A stretch of DNA of 64,000 nucleotides from DATFNI01 sp963712305 (GTDB lineage Bacteria > Bacteroidota > Rhodothermia > Balneolales > DATFMH01), in assembly GCA_963712305.1 (NCBI GenBank), contig CAVQHI010000001.1, positions 372,001 to 436,000 on the forward strand, read 5' to 3'. Positions within the stretch are counted from its first letter, which is position 1. Each line of letters begins with the position of its first letter. The notes under the pieces are model-generated. The model saw only the letters and a program-made list of their open reading frames with translations. It searched no databases and was not told where the DNA came from. Made by a program: the position numbers and the translations under genes. Shown here in pieces: positions 1 to 7,862 of this stretch.

Positions 1-4
1 TCAT
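1..4 (-). CDS. possible start codon of trpA (partial, cut by window edge)
   Basis: An ATG on the minus strand at 4-2 lies 9 bases beyond the trpB stop codon (16-14). In trp operons trpA normally follows trpB directly, so this is probably the first codon of the tryptophan synthase alpha subunit. Only one codon is visible and no protein evidence exists; the call rests on position alone. Confidence 0.3.
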
Positions 5-13
5 CGGGTTCGG

Positions 14-1216
14 TTATTTCAAATTAGCTGAGATCGTTTCCATGTCTTTGTCGCCCCTACCGGAAAAACTGATAACAATAAGGTCGTCGGTTTGTGTATC
101 GGGCATCAGCTTCTCAAGCCATGCGACAGCATGTGCGGTTTCAAGTGCCGGAATGATGCCTTCCTTTCGAGACACGAGCTTCACTCCTTCCATCGCCTCT
201 GCATCGGTAACCGGATAATATTGAACGCGCCCGGTATCGTGGAGATACGCATGCTCAGGTCCCACACCAGGATAATCAAGACCGGCACTGATTGAGTGCG
301 CCAGTTCCACCTGCCCGTCCTCGTCCTGGAGCAGGTAGCTCATCGCACCATGTAAAATACCCGGAGTACCTACTGTCATCGAAGCAGCCGTTTTATGCGT
401 CTCGACACCTTCTCCGGCGGCCTCGAGACCAATCATTTTTACCGATGGATCATTCAGAAATGGATAAAAAATACCCATCGCGTTAGACCCGCCACCAACA
501 CAGGCGAGTATATAGTCCGGCAATTTCCCCTCTTTTTCGAGCATCTGCTCCCGCACTTCTGCACCGATTATCTTCTGGAAATCGCGGACCATCTTCGGAT
601 ACGGATGCGGACCAACGACCGAACCTATGATATAAAATGTATCGGAGACATTAGTCACCCAGTCGCGAATGGCTTCATTCGTGGCATCCTTCAGTGTTTG
701 CGAGCCGCTCGTCACCGGACGCACTTCTGCACCGAGAAGCTGCATGCGTTCCACATTCAGCCGCTGACGGCGTGTATCCTCTGCACCCATGTACACGGTA
801 CATCCCATGCCAAACAAGGCACAGACGGTCGCTGTGGCAACGCCATGCTGCCCGGCACCTGTTTCTGCAATGATGCGCTCTTTGCCCATCCTTCGTGCCA
901 GCAGTATCTGTCCAACCGTGTTGTTGATCTTGTGAGCGCCCGTGTGGCACAGATCTTCTCTTTTTAGATAGATACGGCCATGGCCATAATATTCGGTTAA
1001 TCGGCCGGCGTATGTCAATGGTGTCGGCCGGCCAACGTATTCGCGCAGAAGATCCAGGTATTGTTTACGAAATGCGGGGTCTTTTTCGGCGTCATCGAGA
1101 GCGATATCGAGTTCTTCCAAAGCCGGAATAAGAATTTCCGGTACAAAACGGCCGCCGAATTTTCCGTAATAACCACTGCTCGCTGGAGCGCCATATTTTG
1201 TTAATTGTTTCTGCAT
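14..1216 (-). CDS. trpB: tryptophan synthase beta chain TrpB
   Basis: PLP enzyme that condenses indole with serine to give tryptophan, working in the cytoplasm with TrpA. The 400-aa length is typical of the main TrpB1 type. The PLP-binding lysine is K96 in HTGAHKINNT (91-100), and the phosphate-binding loop GGGSNAMG lies at 241-248. ETGAGQHG at 118-125 is the usual active-site segment. The ATG at 1216 fits the family N-terminus. It is the last complete gene of the minus-strand trp operon and lies 83 bp after trpF; trpA should follow off the left edge. Nothing is missing or odd. Confidence 0.98.
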   Translation of the reverse strand: MQKQLTKYGAPASSGYYGKFGGRFVPEILIPALEELDIALDDAEKDPAFRKQYLDLLREYVGRPTPLTYAGRLTEYYGHGRIYLKREDLCHTGAHKINNTVGQILLARRMGKERIIAETGAGQHGVATATVCALFGMGCTVYMGAEDTRRQRLNVERMQLLGAEVRPVTSGSQTLKDATNEAIRDWVTNVSDTFYIIGSVVGPHPYPKMVRDFQKIIGAEVREQMLEKEGKLPDYILACVGGGSNAMGIFYPFLNDPSVKMIGLEAAGEGVETHKTAASMTVGTPGILHGAMSYLLQDEDGQVELAHSISAGLDYPGVGPEHAYLHDTGRVQYYPVTDAEAMEGVKLVSRKEGIIPALETAHAVAWLEKLMPDTQTDDLIVISFSGRGDKDMETISANLK

Positions 1217-1299
1217 CGGTATGATTATGCTTGATTTATAAAAATTAATTCAACTAATAAACTGCTTTGATTATTACTGCATTTGATATGGTTTCCAGC

Positions 1300-1974
1300 T
1301 TATTCCTCACGCTGACCACCCCAGATTTCCTGCATGACATCGAAGAATGTTTCCATTTTCTCAAAGCTTTTAACTCCGGGTTTGTCTTCCAGGCTCGTCG
1401 AGACATCGAGTCCATAGGGATTCACGCTGTTAACGGCTTCCTTAATGTTTTTCGAGGATAGGCCTCCTGCCAGTAAAAAAGGACGGGGGCTGTCGAAATC
1501 AGTCAAAATTTCCCAGTTGAATACTTTTCCACTCCCGCCATAAACATCCGAACTATATGCGTCAAACAAAAAGTAAGAAGCGGCGTCACGATAGGGTTGT
1601 ATCCTGTCATGCAGCGATTCGGTGGTATCATCTGCTTTCACACGAAAGGCTTTGATGATGGGTTTCTCAATAAGCTCGCAGTATTCCGGAGATTCATCGC
1701 CATGCAATTGAACGTATTCAATGCCACTCAGGCGAGCGATGTCATTTACATCATCGATTGAATGATTTACAAAAACGCCGACATTTGCCGGTCCCTCGAT
1801 CCACGTGATGATGGCTGCTGCTTCCGACGGATTGATATAACGGGGACTCTTTTCATAAAAAATATACCCCAGAAAATCAGCCATCGCCCCGGATGCATAT
1901 CTGGCATGCTCCAGTGTCGTGAGACCACAAATTTTAACGCGTGTTCTGGGTTCTAAATCGTCTTCTAAAAACAT
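1300..1974 (-). CDS. trpF: phosphoribosylanthranilate isomerase TrpF
   Basis: Catalyses the Amadori rearrangement of phosphoribosylanthranilate to CdRP, the third committed step of tryptophan synthesis, as a cytoplasmic TIM barrel. The N-terminal strand VKICGLT carries the catalytic cysteine C16. YVQLHGDE follows near residue 90, and the phosphate-binding end is LLAGGLSSKNI near 167, with the general acid in YGLDVSTSLE. The 224-aa length is slightly above the usual 200-210 because of a short N-terminal extension. It starts 6 bp after the trpC stop, so translation is probably coupled. Confidence 0.96.
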   Translation of the reverse strand: MFLEDDLEPRTRVKICGLTTLEHARYASGAMADFLGYIFYEKSPRYINPSEAAAIITWIEGPANVGVFVNHSIDDVNDIARLSGIEYVQLHGDESPEYCELIEKPIIKAFRVKADDTTESLHDRIQPYRDAASYFLFDAYSSDVYGGSGKVFNWEILTDFDSPRPFLLAGGLSSKNIKEAVNSVNPYGLDVSTSLEDKPGVKSFEKMETFFDVMQEIWGGQREE

Positions 1975-1980
1975 GTGTAA

Positions 1981-2799
1981 TTATGAAATTGGTTTTTTTG
2001 AACTGGTATATTCACGAAGCTGTTCTCTCAAATCCTTCACCGATTGTCCCGGATCCTTCTGCCTCATAAAGTATTCACCTATGAGCGCAGCATGAATGCC
2101 GTGATCATATAGATAACACAGGTCATCTAGGGAAGTGATGCCGCTTTCCGACACCCTAACAATTCCGGCGGGCGATCGTTCGAGTAATGAAACACCCCGG
2201 TGAATCTGCACTTCAAAAGTGTTCAGGTCCCGGTTATTAACGCCGAGAATTCTGGCTTCATCAAAACTCACCTGCTCAAAATCGTTTTCATTATAACACT
2301 CAACGAGGCATTCGAGTCCCGATTCATCTGCGGCATGCAGAAGTTCACTCAATTGGGAACCATCCGTGATTTGCACAATCAACAAAATAGCATCCGCACC
2401 GAATGCACGTGCTTCTTCGATTTGATAAGGATCAATGATAAAATCTTTGCGCAGGATTGGTTTATCTGATAGTATTGATACTTTTTCGAGAAACTCTAAA
2501 CGGCCTTTAAAAAAAGGCTCATCAGTCAAAACGGATATCGCCGCCGCCCCGCCTTTCAAATATGATTCAGCCAGTTTCTCAGGATTGAAGTCGGGCCGGA
2601 TGAGTCCTTTCGATGGCGAAGCCTTCTTAATCTCGGCAATAATGGCTACTTCATTTTCCATATGAAGAGCCTCGTACATTGACCTTCTCTGACGCTCATA
2701 TACTTGAAATGACCGGAAGTCTGCGACCTTCACTTTTTGCTTTCGCTTCGCAAGATCTTCCCGGGTCTGTTCAACGATTTTATCCAGGATCGTACTCAT
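1981..2799 (-). CDS. trpC: indole-3-glycerol phosphate synthase TrpC
   Basis: Closes the ring of CdRP to indole-3-glycerol phosphate, the substrate of the TrpA/TrpB complex. It is a monofunctional 272-aa TIM barrel, not fused to TrpF. Signature segments are EIKKASPSKG (catalytic lysines, near 56-65), LRKDFIID, LGVNNRDLNTF and VSESGI. The start codon overlaps the trpD stop by 4 bases (ATGA), which argues for this start and for translational coupling within the operon. Confidence 0.97.
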   Translation of the reverse strand: MSTILDKIVEQTREDLAKRKQKVKVADFRSFQVYERQRRSMYEALHMENEVAIIAEIKKASPSKGLIRPDFNPEKLAESYLKGGAAAISVLTDEPFFKGRLEFLEKVSILSDKPILRKDFIIDPYQIEEARAFGADAILLIVQITDGSQLSELLHAADESGLECLVECYNENDFEQVSFDEARILGVNNRDLNTFEVQIHRGVSLLERSPAGIVRVSESGITSLDDLCYLYDHGIHAALIGEYFMRQKDPGQSVKDLREQLREYTSSKKPIS

Positions 2800-3863
2800 G
2801 GCATATCCTGTTTCGTGCTTGAACTGACATCATTCGTTGCTTCAACAAACTGCTTTAGCTTGTGTGCTGCCTTACCACTGGCGATGCTTTCACGAGCCAG
2901 ATCGTGAGCTTCTTTGAGGCTCTCAGCAATACCAGAAGCGTGAATCCCGAATACAGCGTTCAGAGTCACGATATCCTGCTGAGCCGGTGTGCCTTTACTT
3001 TTCAAAATATTTTTAATGATCCCGGCATTGACATCTTTGTCCCCGCCTTTCAGATCATCAGACTGAGCCAAAGAGATACCGAGGCCACGGGGATCAAACC
3101 GGATCACATCAGAGTACAACTCGTGCTTCAGTTCATAGACATCCGTATAGGTTGTCGTGCTGAATTCATCCAGACCATCTTCGGCATTGATGCCGTAGGC
3201 AAAATCGGTTCCCAGGTTTCTGAGTATCTGTATGATCCGGTGAGCCACCTGCCGGTTATAAGCTCCTACCACCTGGCGTTTGACGGCTGCCGGATTCAGC
3301 AACGGCCCGAGGATATTGAAAAATGTCCGCAGATGAAGTGCCCGGCGTGCAGGCATCACGTGTTTCATGGCAGGGTGAAAATAGGGAGCGAACATGAATG
3401 CGAGTCCCGTGGCATTGAACACATCTTCGACCTGGGGTTTTCGAAGCGCCGCTACGGCTCCCAGGGCCTCCAGGACATCCGCACTACCACTGCGACTCGA
3501 CACGCTCCGGTTGCCATGTTTCAACACCGGTACCCCTGCCCCTGCAACAACAAACATTGAGGCTGTTGAGATGTTAAAGGTATTTGCATTATCCCCTCCG
3601 GTCCCGCACAAATCAACCGCATTTTTAATATCCACTTCAACCCGTATAGCCGCATTGCGCATCACCTCTACAAAAGCGGTTAATTCCTCGACGGTCTCCC
3701 CTTTGGATCGCATCCCAAATAGAAATGCAGCAATCTGAGCCTCAGGAACAGCGCCGCTGATTATAGCTTCAAGCGCAGCTTTGGCCTGACCGGCTTCGAG
3801 ATTTTTTCGATCGGCCAGGTTGTGAAGTATTTCTGTAAAAACCACAGTTTCAGATCCGTTCAT
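2796..3863 (-). CDS. trpD: anthranilate phosphoribosyltransferase TrpD
   Basis: Transfers phosphoribose from PRPP to anthranilate. The glycine-rich PRPP loop DLCGTGGDNANTFNIST is present, followed by the anthranilate-binding segment KHGNRSVSSRSGSADVLEALG. The 355-aa protein is monofunctional; the glutamine amidotransferase TrpG is a separate gene just upstream. It lies 7 bp after trpG and overlaps trpC by 4 bp at the other end, a tightly coupled trpG-trpD-trpC block. Confidence 0.97.
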   Translation of the reverse strand: MNGSETVVFTEILHNLADRKNLEAGQAKAALEAIISGAVPEAQIAAFLFGMRSKGETVEELTAFVEVMRNAAIRVEVDIKNAVDLCGTGGDNANTFNISTASMFVVAGAGVPVLKHGNRSVSSRSGSADVLEALGAVAALRKPQVEDVFNATGLAFMFAPYFHPAMKHVMPARRALHLRTFFNILGPLLNPAAVKRQVVGAYNRQVAHRIIQILRNLGTDFAYGINAEDGLDEFSTTTYTDVYELKHELYSDVIRFDPRGLGISLAQSDDLKGGDKDVNAGIIKNILKSKGTPAQQDIVTLNAVFGIHASGIAESLKEAHDLARESIASGKAAHKLKQFVEATNDVSSSTKQDMP

Positions 3864-3870
3864 ATCGGCA

Positions 3871-4464
3871 TCAGGTGGTTGGGGTTGATATTGGCTTAAT
3901 GTATTGCGACACCCAGTTGCTCAGTAACTGCGGCCCCACTTCGGTAAGGATGCTTTCTGGGTGAAATTGTATTCCTTCAACAGGATAACTCTTGTGTCTA
4001 AGTCCCATGATCACGCCATCAGCGGTTCGGGCACTTATTTCAAGCTCATCCGTAATGCTCGATGGATCCAGGACCAGCGAATGATAACGCGTTGCCGGAA
4101 ACTGCTGTGGTATGGATTCGAAGATCGACTTGCCATCGTGTTCTATCAAAGAGGTCTTTCCGTGCATCAATGTCGGTGCATGGACCACTTTGGCACCGAA
4201 CACTTCACCTATCGCCTGGTGCCCGAGACAGACGCCAAGCACCGGGATATTCGGACCAAACTCCCGAATAACTTCTTCAGTGATGCCGGCATCAACCGGA
4301 CGTCCGGGCCCCGGTGAAATAAGGATGGCATCCGGCTGTTTTTCACGGACCTCATCGGTCGTGATGCGATCATTACGGTAGACCTCATACTCACCGGCAA
4401 ACTCCGCAACCAGGTGGACGAGGTTGTACGTGAATGAATCGTAATTGTCAATTATAAGTACCAT
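3871..4464 (-). CDS. trpG: anthranilate synthase glutamine amidotransferase component TrpG
   Basis: Class I glutamine amidotransferase that supplies ammonia to TrpE. The triad is visible: C79 in GVCLGHQAIG, and H168 and E170 in GIQFHPES. The oxyanion segment SPGPGRP sits at 50-56. At 197 aa it has the normal length for a free-standing amidotransferase. Such subunits are sometimes shared with PabB for folate synthesis, but its place in the trp operon argues for anthranilate synthase here. It is separated from trpS by 174 bp that carry a TGGAAT-type repeat rather than a clear terminator. Confidence 0.95.
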   Translation of the reverse strand: MVLIIDNYDSFTYNLVHLVAEFAGEYEVYRNDRITTDEVREKQPDAILISPGPGRPVDAGITEEVIREFGPNIPVLGVCLGHQAIGEVFGAKVVHAPTLMHGKTSLIEHDGKSIFESIPQQFPATRYHSLVLDPSSITDELEISARTADGVIMGLRHKSYPVEGIQFHPESILTEVGPQLLSNWVSQYIKPISTPTT

Positions 4465-4477
4465 AGCGGGTGTTTAG

Positions 4478-4622
4478 ATGGAATGTTGGAGTAATGGAAT
4501 GTTGGAATAGTGGTTATCAACAACAGTCGGCAACAAGAATTGAGGGTTGAACATCTTGCGTTTTCTTAAGAATAAATGACAAACCAGCTTTATATGATTA
4601 CCATCGATTTCCAATATTCCAG
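4478..4622. repeat. TGGAAT-type extragenic repeat pair
   Basis: The spacer between trpS and trpG carries a direct repeat of TGGAATGTTGGA (about 4479-4507) and, near its other end, the inverted form CCAATATTCCAG (about 4612-4623). Related stretches occur at 18317-18373 and 50297-50376. The two ends could pair to form a long imperfect hairpin. It looks like a dispersed non-coding element inside an operon; I see no coding function. Confidence 0.5.
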
Positions 4623-4638
4623 TAGTTGACAATTTCGT

Positions 4639-5691
4639 TTATGTTGTTGAAACGTCGGTCATTTTAAAATTACGCATGATGCCGGTTACAGAACGAATGG
4701 GTTCCATCACCTGTTCCGCACGTTCACGGGCTTTGCGTCCGCCTTCTTTCAACACGTCTATCACATAATCAAGATCCTGTTCCAATTCTTTGCGGCGTTC
4801 TCTGCCCTCAGCAAAATAATTTGTAATTAATCCCAGTAATTCTTTCTTGGCATGACCATATCCATATCCGCCGGACCGGTACATATCCGCGATCTCTTTG
4901 GCCTTTCCTTCATCAGCAAAAAGCTTAATAAGGGCATAGACATTGCATTTGTCCGGATCTTTGGGTTCTTCAAGCGGGGTTGAATCAGTCTGGATAGACA
5001 TTACTTTCTTCTTTAATGTCTTGCCCTCATCAAAAATGTCAATGGCATTTCCGTATGACTTGCTCATCTTGCGTCCATCAACACCGGGTACAATGGCCAC
5101 AGCCTTCATAATGTAGGGCTCAGGGAGCCGGAGATACTCGCCATTGAACGTATTATTAAACTTGGAAGCAAGATCGCGGGTAATCTCGACATTCTGTTTC
5201 TGATCGGCACCAACAGGCACCAGATCGGAATGATATATCAGGATATCCGCCGCTTGTAATATCGGGTAAGTAAACAGGCCGATATTAGGAGCCAGACCGT
5301 TAGCCACTTTTTCTTTATAAGCCACTCCTTTTTCCATCAGACTCTTCGGACAGAGTGTTCCAAGGATCCATGAAAGTTCTGTAACCTGCGGGACATCACT
5401 CTGTGCAAAGAAGGTGCACTTGTTGGGATCGAGCCCCAATGCAAGGTAATCGAGCGCTACATCGATAGTATTTTGATAGAGTTCTTTGCCGTCGGTCAAT
5501 GATGTAAGCGTGTGATAGTTCGCCATAAAATAGAAGGCGTCACCCTCGTGCTGCATTCTGAGATGCTGACGCATGGCGCCGAAGTAATTTCCGAGATGGA
5601 GTTTGCCCGATGGCTGTATCCCTGATAAAATTGTTGGTATCCGGGTTTCGGATGAGGTTTTCATACCTGTCTGAGAAACAGTCTTTGTCAT
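4639..5691 (-). CDS. trpS: tryptophanyl-tRNA synthetase TrpS
   Basis: Class Ic aminoacyl-tRNA synthetase that charges tRNA-Trp. The HIGH-type motif is HLGN at 32-35, within GIQPSGKLHLGN, and the KMSKS loop is at 208-212. GADQ near 161-164 belongs to the tryptophan/ATP site. The 350-aa length is normal. Its ATG overlaps the trpE stop by 4 bases (5688-5691), so it is co-transcribed and probably translationally coupled with trpE, under the attenuator upstream of trpE. Having the synthetase inside the biosynthetic operon is unusual: it would be induced when charged tRNA-Trp is scarce. Confidence 0.97.
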   Translation of the reverse strand: MTKTVSQTGMKTSSETRIPTILSGIQPSGKLHLGNYFGAMRQHLRMQHEGDAFYFMANYHTLTSLTDGKELYQNTIDVALDYLALGLDPNKCTFFAQSDVPQVTELSWILGTLCPKSLMEKGVAYKEKVANGLAPNIGLFTYPILQAADILIYHSDLVPVGADQKQNVEITRDLASKFNNTFNGEYLRLPEPYIMKAVAIVPGVDGRKMSKSYGNAIDIFDEGKTLKKKVMSIQTDSTPLEEPKDPDKCNVYALIKLFADEGKAKEIADMYRSGGYGYGHAKKELLGLITNYFAEGRERRKELEQDLDYVIDVLKEGGRKARERAEQVMEPIRSVTGIMRNFKMTDVSTT

Positions 5692-7160
5692 GATACTACA
5701 GTCATTCCTTTGGCTACGGTTAATGCTTCGAGCAAAGCACGTGCTTTGTTCATCGTTTCGTCGTACTCACGGGCCGGCTGGCTGTCGGCGACAATACCTG
5801 CACCAGCCTGAATGTAAACACGATCGGCAGTGGCAATCATGGTACGTATCGCGATACAGGTATCCATATTGCCTGAAAAGTCGAAATATCCGACGGCACC
5901 GGCATAAGGTCCGCGTTTAGTTGGTTCCAGTTCATCAATAATCTCCATAGCCCGCACTTTAGGGGCACCACTCACGGTTCCGGCCGGGAAGCAGTAGCGG
6001 AGCGCATCAACGGTTGTGTATTCATCCTGCAGGTAGCCTTCCACCGTCGAAACAAGATGCATGACGTGCGAAAAACGTTCAATAACCTGGCTTTGCATAA
6101 CTTTTACCGTTCCCGGTTTACAGAATCGGGACAAGTCGTTTCGTCCCAGATCAACAAGCATCACATGTTCGGACACTTCCTTGGCATCCCGCTTAAGTTC
6201 ACTGCCCAGCTCTTCATCTTCTTCAGGAGTTTTGCCCCGTGGCCTGGTTCCGGCAATGGGCAGAACTTCGGCCTTTCCATCCTGCACACGAACCTGGACT
6301 TCCGGAGAAGACCCGATCAATGCAAAATCACCTAAATCAAGATAAAAAAGATATGGGGATGGATTTACTGTCCTCAACGCCCGGTATAGCATAAAACGGT
6401 CACCCTCATACTCTGTTGTGATCCGCTGGGAAAGCACGACCTGGAAAATGTCGCCTTCATAGATATAATGGCGGCCCTGCTCAACGATATCCATATATCG
6501 CTCACGGGTTGTGTTGCTTTGCAGATCCTCGGTCTTAAGATCAACACTTCCGTTTTTCTGGATTTCCTGGCTGAGTCGGTCCTGCATTCGGTCAATATCT
6601 TTCAAGGCCTGATCATAGATTTTATCCAGATCCACTTCGGGATGTTCGACAAATATGGTCTTAATCAGAATAATCCGATGGCGTACATGGTCAAAAGCAT
6701 ACACTTCATTATAAAACGCCCAGATCGCATCCGGCAGCTTTAAATCATCTTCAGGGATGTCAGGAAGATATTCGGTTTGCCTGATGGTATCGTAAGCAAC
6801 ATAGCCAACGGCACCACCAGTCAAACGGGGCAATTCCGGCAGTTTCGGCTCTTTGTACCGGGAAACCAGCTCATTTAAACGATCATAAAAATCACCATCA
6901 AGTGACTCTTGTTGACCTTCATGTTCAAGACAGAGATTCCCGTCTTTAAAGGAAAGCACCTGGTATGGGTCCCGCCCGATAAATGAATAACGTGCCAGCT
7001 GCTCGCCTCCTTCAACCGATTCAAGCAGAAACGGATAAGCCGCTCCCTGCCTGATCTTCAAAAACAACGAAACAGGTGTCAGTACATCATCCAGCAACTC
7101 ACGGTATACCGGAATGGCTGTGTACGATTTTGAAAGTTCTTTAAATTTCTTTCGATCCAT
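5688..7160 (-). CDS. trpE: anthranilate synthase component I TrpE
   Basis: Converts chorismate to anthranilate using ammonia from TrpG, the committed step of the pathway. The chorismate-binding core near 380-450 includes PAGTVSGAPKVRAMEI and the GPYAGAVGYFDFSGNMD segment. The N-terminal LLES at 45-48, followed by ARYSFIG, is the element known in TrpE to bind feedback-inhibitory tryptophan, so allosteric control is expected. At 490 aa it is full length. The ATG at 7160 directly abuts the U-tract of an intrinsic terminator and has no visible Shine-Dalgarno sequence. Confidence 0.97.
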   Translation of the reverse strand: MDRKKFKELSKSYTAIPVYRELLDDVLTPVSLFLKIRQGAAYPFLLESVEGGEQLARYSFIGRDPYQVLSFKDGNLCLEHEGQQESLDGDFYDRLNELVSRYKEPKLPELPRLTGGAVGYVAYDTIRQTEYLPDIPEDDLKLPDAIWAFYNEVYAFDHVRHRIILIKTIFVEHPEVDLDKIYDQALKDIDRMQDRLSQEIQKNGSVDLKTEDLQSNTTRERYMDIVEQGRHYIYEGDIFQVVLSQRITTEYEGDRFMLYRALRTVNPSPYLFYLDLGDFALIGSSPEVQVRVQDGKAEVLPIAGTRPRGKTPEEDEELGSELKRDAKEVSEHVMLVDLGRNDLSRFCKPGTVKVMQSQVIERFSHVMHLVSTVEGYLQDEYTTVDALRYCFPAGTVSGAPKVRAMEIIDELEPTKRGPYAGAVGYFDFSGNMDTCIAIRTMIATADRVYIQAGAGIVADSQPAREYDETMNKARALLEALTVAKGMTVVS

Positions 7161-7202
7161 AAAAATAAAAAAACCCGCCCAGGATAGTCCTTAAGCGGGT
7201 TT
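7161..7202 (-). terminator. trp attenuator terminator (3:4 hairpin)
   Basis: Read on the minus strand, AAACCCGC (7202-7195) pairs perfectly with GCGGGTTT (7178-7171), with an inner AGGA/TCCT pairing. Seven T residues, one A and five T residues follow, running straight into the trpE ATG. It is a textbook intrinsic terminator placed between the leader peptide and trpE. The proximal arm contains CCGCTT (7198-7193), which can alternatively pair with AAGCGG (7262-7257) to form an antiterminator. Confidence 0.88.
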
Positions 7203-7250
7203 CGACGTTTCTTGTTGGTAATATCTTTGATACGACAAATTTCTCCCAAC

Positions 7251-7274
7251 GCCGATCCGCTTCAGCGGGCCGGC
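7251..7274 (-). promoter_or_regulatory. trp leader 1:2 (pause/anti-antiterminator) hairpin
   Basis: GCCG (7274-7271) pairs with CGGC (7254-7251), and CCGC (7268-7265) with GCGG (7260-7257), around a TGAA loop with a small internal mismatch. The 5' arm starts in the last of the three Trp codons and covers the end of the leader peptide. A ribosome stalled on those codons would mask it and free AAGCGG to pair with the terminator's proximal arm. Folding was judged by eye only. Confidence 0.7.
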
Positions 7275-7312
7275 CACCACCAACTGTTGATATGGAAAAC
7301 TGCCGTTAACAT
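7262..7312 (-). CDS. trpL: trp operon leader peptide (TrpL-like), three tandem Trp codons
   Basis: A 16-codon frame reads MLTAVFHINSWWWPAR and ends in TGA. Three consecutive TGG codons lie at 7282-7274, just before the 1:2 hairpin and about 70 bases before the terminator preceding trpE. Trp is a rare residue, so three in a row at exactly this place is strong evidence for a leader peptide that senses tRNA-Trp charging. The C-terminal WWW-x-AR pattern recalls rhizobial trpL peptides. No Shine-Dalgarno sequence is visible; the predicted start of transcription lies at or next to the ATG, so the message may be leaderless. Confidence 0.85.
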   Translation of the reverse strand: MLTAVFHINSWWWPAR

Positions 7313-7319
7313 GTCGCTG

Positions 7320-7348
7320 AATTTAGCAGGTACGGATTCTAAAGTCAA
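7320..7348 (-). promoter_or_regulatory. candidate trp operon promoter
   Basis: On the minus strand TTGACT (7348-7343) is followed after 17 bases by TAAATT (7325-7320). This matches two other candidates in the window, before nuoA and before the lipoprotein gene near 15880. Transcription would start close to the leader-peptide ATG at 7312. Confidence 0.45.
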
Positions 7349-7474
7349 CGCCCATAGAAATTTTGAATAATGAATTTTGAATTGCTAAATGAAGTACAAA
7401 CGGAAATCATTCATGCACTTTAGGGGTTTTGTTGAGAAACACGGGTGAAATAATACCTTGATCAGTAGACTATT

Positions 7475-7849
7475 ATGAAACCATTCGAGCTTATCTTTTA
7501 CAAGCAAAAAAGGATCGTTATTGTGGACCTTGCGAATACAAGTCCACAGGAGGCCATAATCGGTTTAAAAGAAGCGCAGAAACAGATTGTGTCACTCCCT
7601 CCCAAGAGTGCTCTTATTCTCACCGATGTAACAAATACCAAATTTACCAGGGCCAGCAGCGAAGCAATGAAAGATTTCGCTTTGAAAAACACGCCTCATG
7701 TCAAAGCTTCAGCCGTTGTGGGCGCGGCTGGGTTGCATTTAATTTTCTTAAGTGCCATTCGTAGGATAACACAACGGAATATCAAAACTTTTATCAGCAG
7801 GGACGAAGCAAAAGATTGGCTCATAGCCCAGAATGAATCTGATGAATAG
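7475..7849 (+). CDS. small STAS/SpoIIAA-like protein
   Basis: 124-aa cytoplasmic protein with the alternating beta-alpha pattern of short STAS/SEC14-like proteins: RIVIVDLANTS, then an amphipathic helix (EAQKQIVSLPP), a central strand ALILTDVTNTKF, a helix, and VKASAVVGAAGLHLIF. It lacks the conserved anti-sigma-antagonist serine context, so its partner is unknown. It stands alone, transcribed away from the trp operon, with its 3' end facing the DUF4249 gene. The start ATG follows a short AT-rich leader. The fold assignment is by sequence pattern only. Confidence 0.6.
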   Translation: MKPFELIFYKQKRIVIVDLANTSPQEAIIGLKEAQKQIVSLPPKSALILTDVTNTKFTRASSEAMKDFALKNTPHVKASAVVGAAGLHLIFLSAIRRITQRNIKTFISRDEAKDWLIAQNESDE

Positions 7850-7862
7850 CCTTCATTAAACA

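Noticed and set aside
395..967. 190-codon plus-strand frame inside trpB
   Set aside because: It is antisense to a fully conserved trpB and rich in Cys and His, as expected of a shadow frame.
2862..3560. 232-codon plus-strand frame inside trpD
   Set aside because: Antisense to the conserved PRPP and anthranilate sites of trpD; no independent protein signature.
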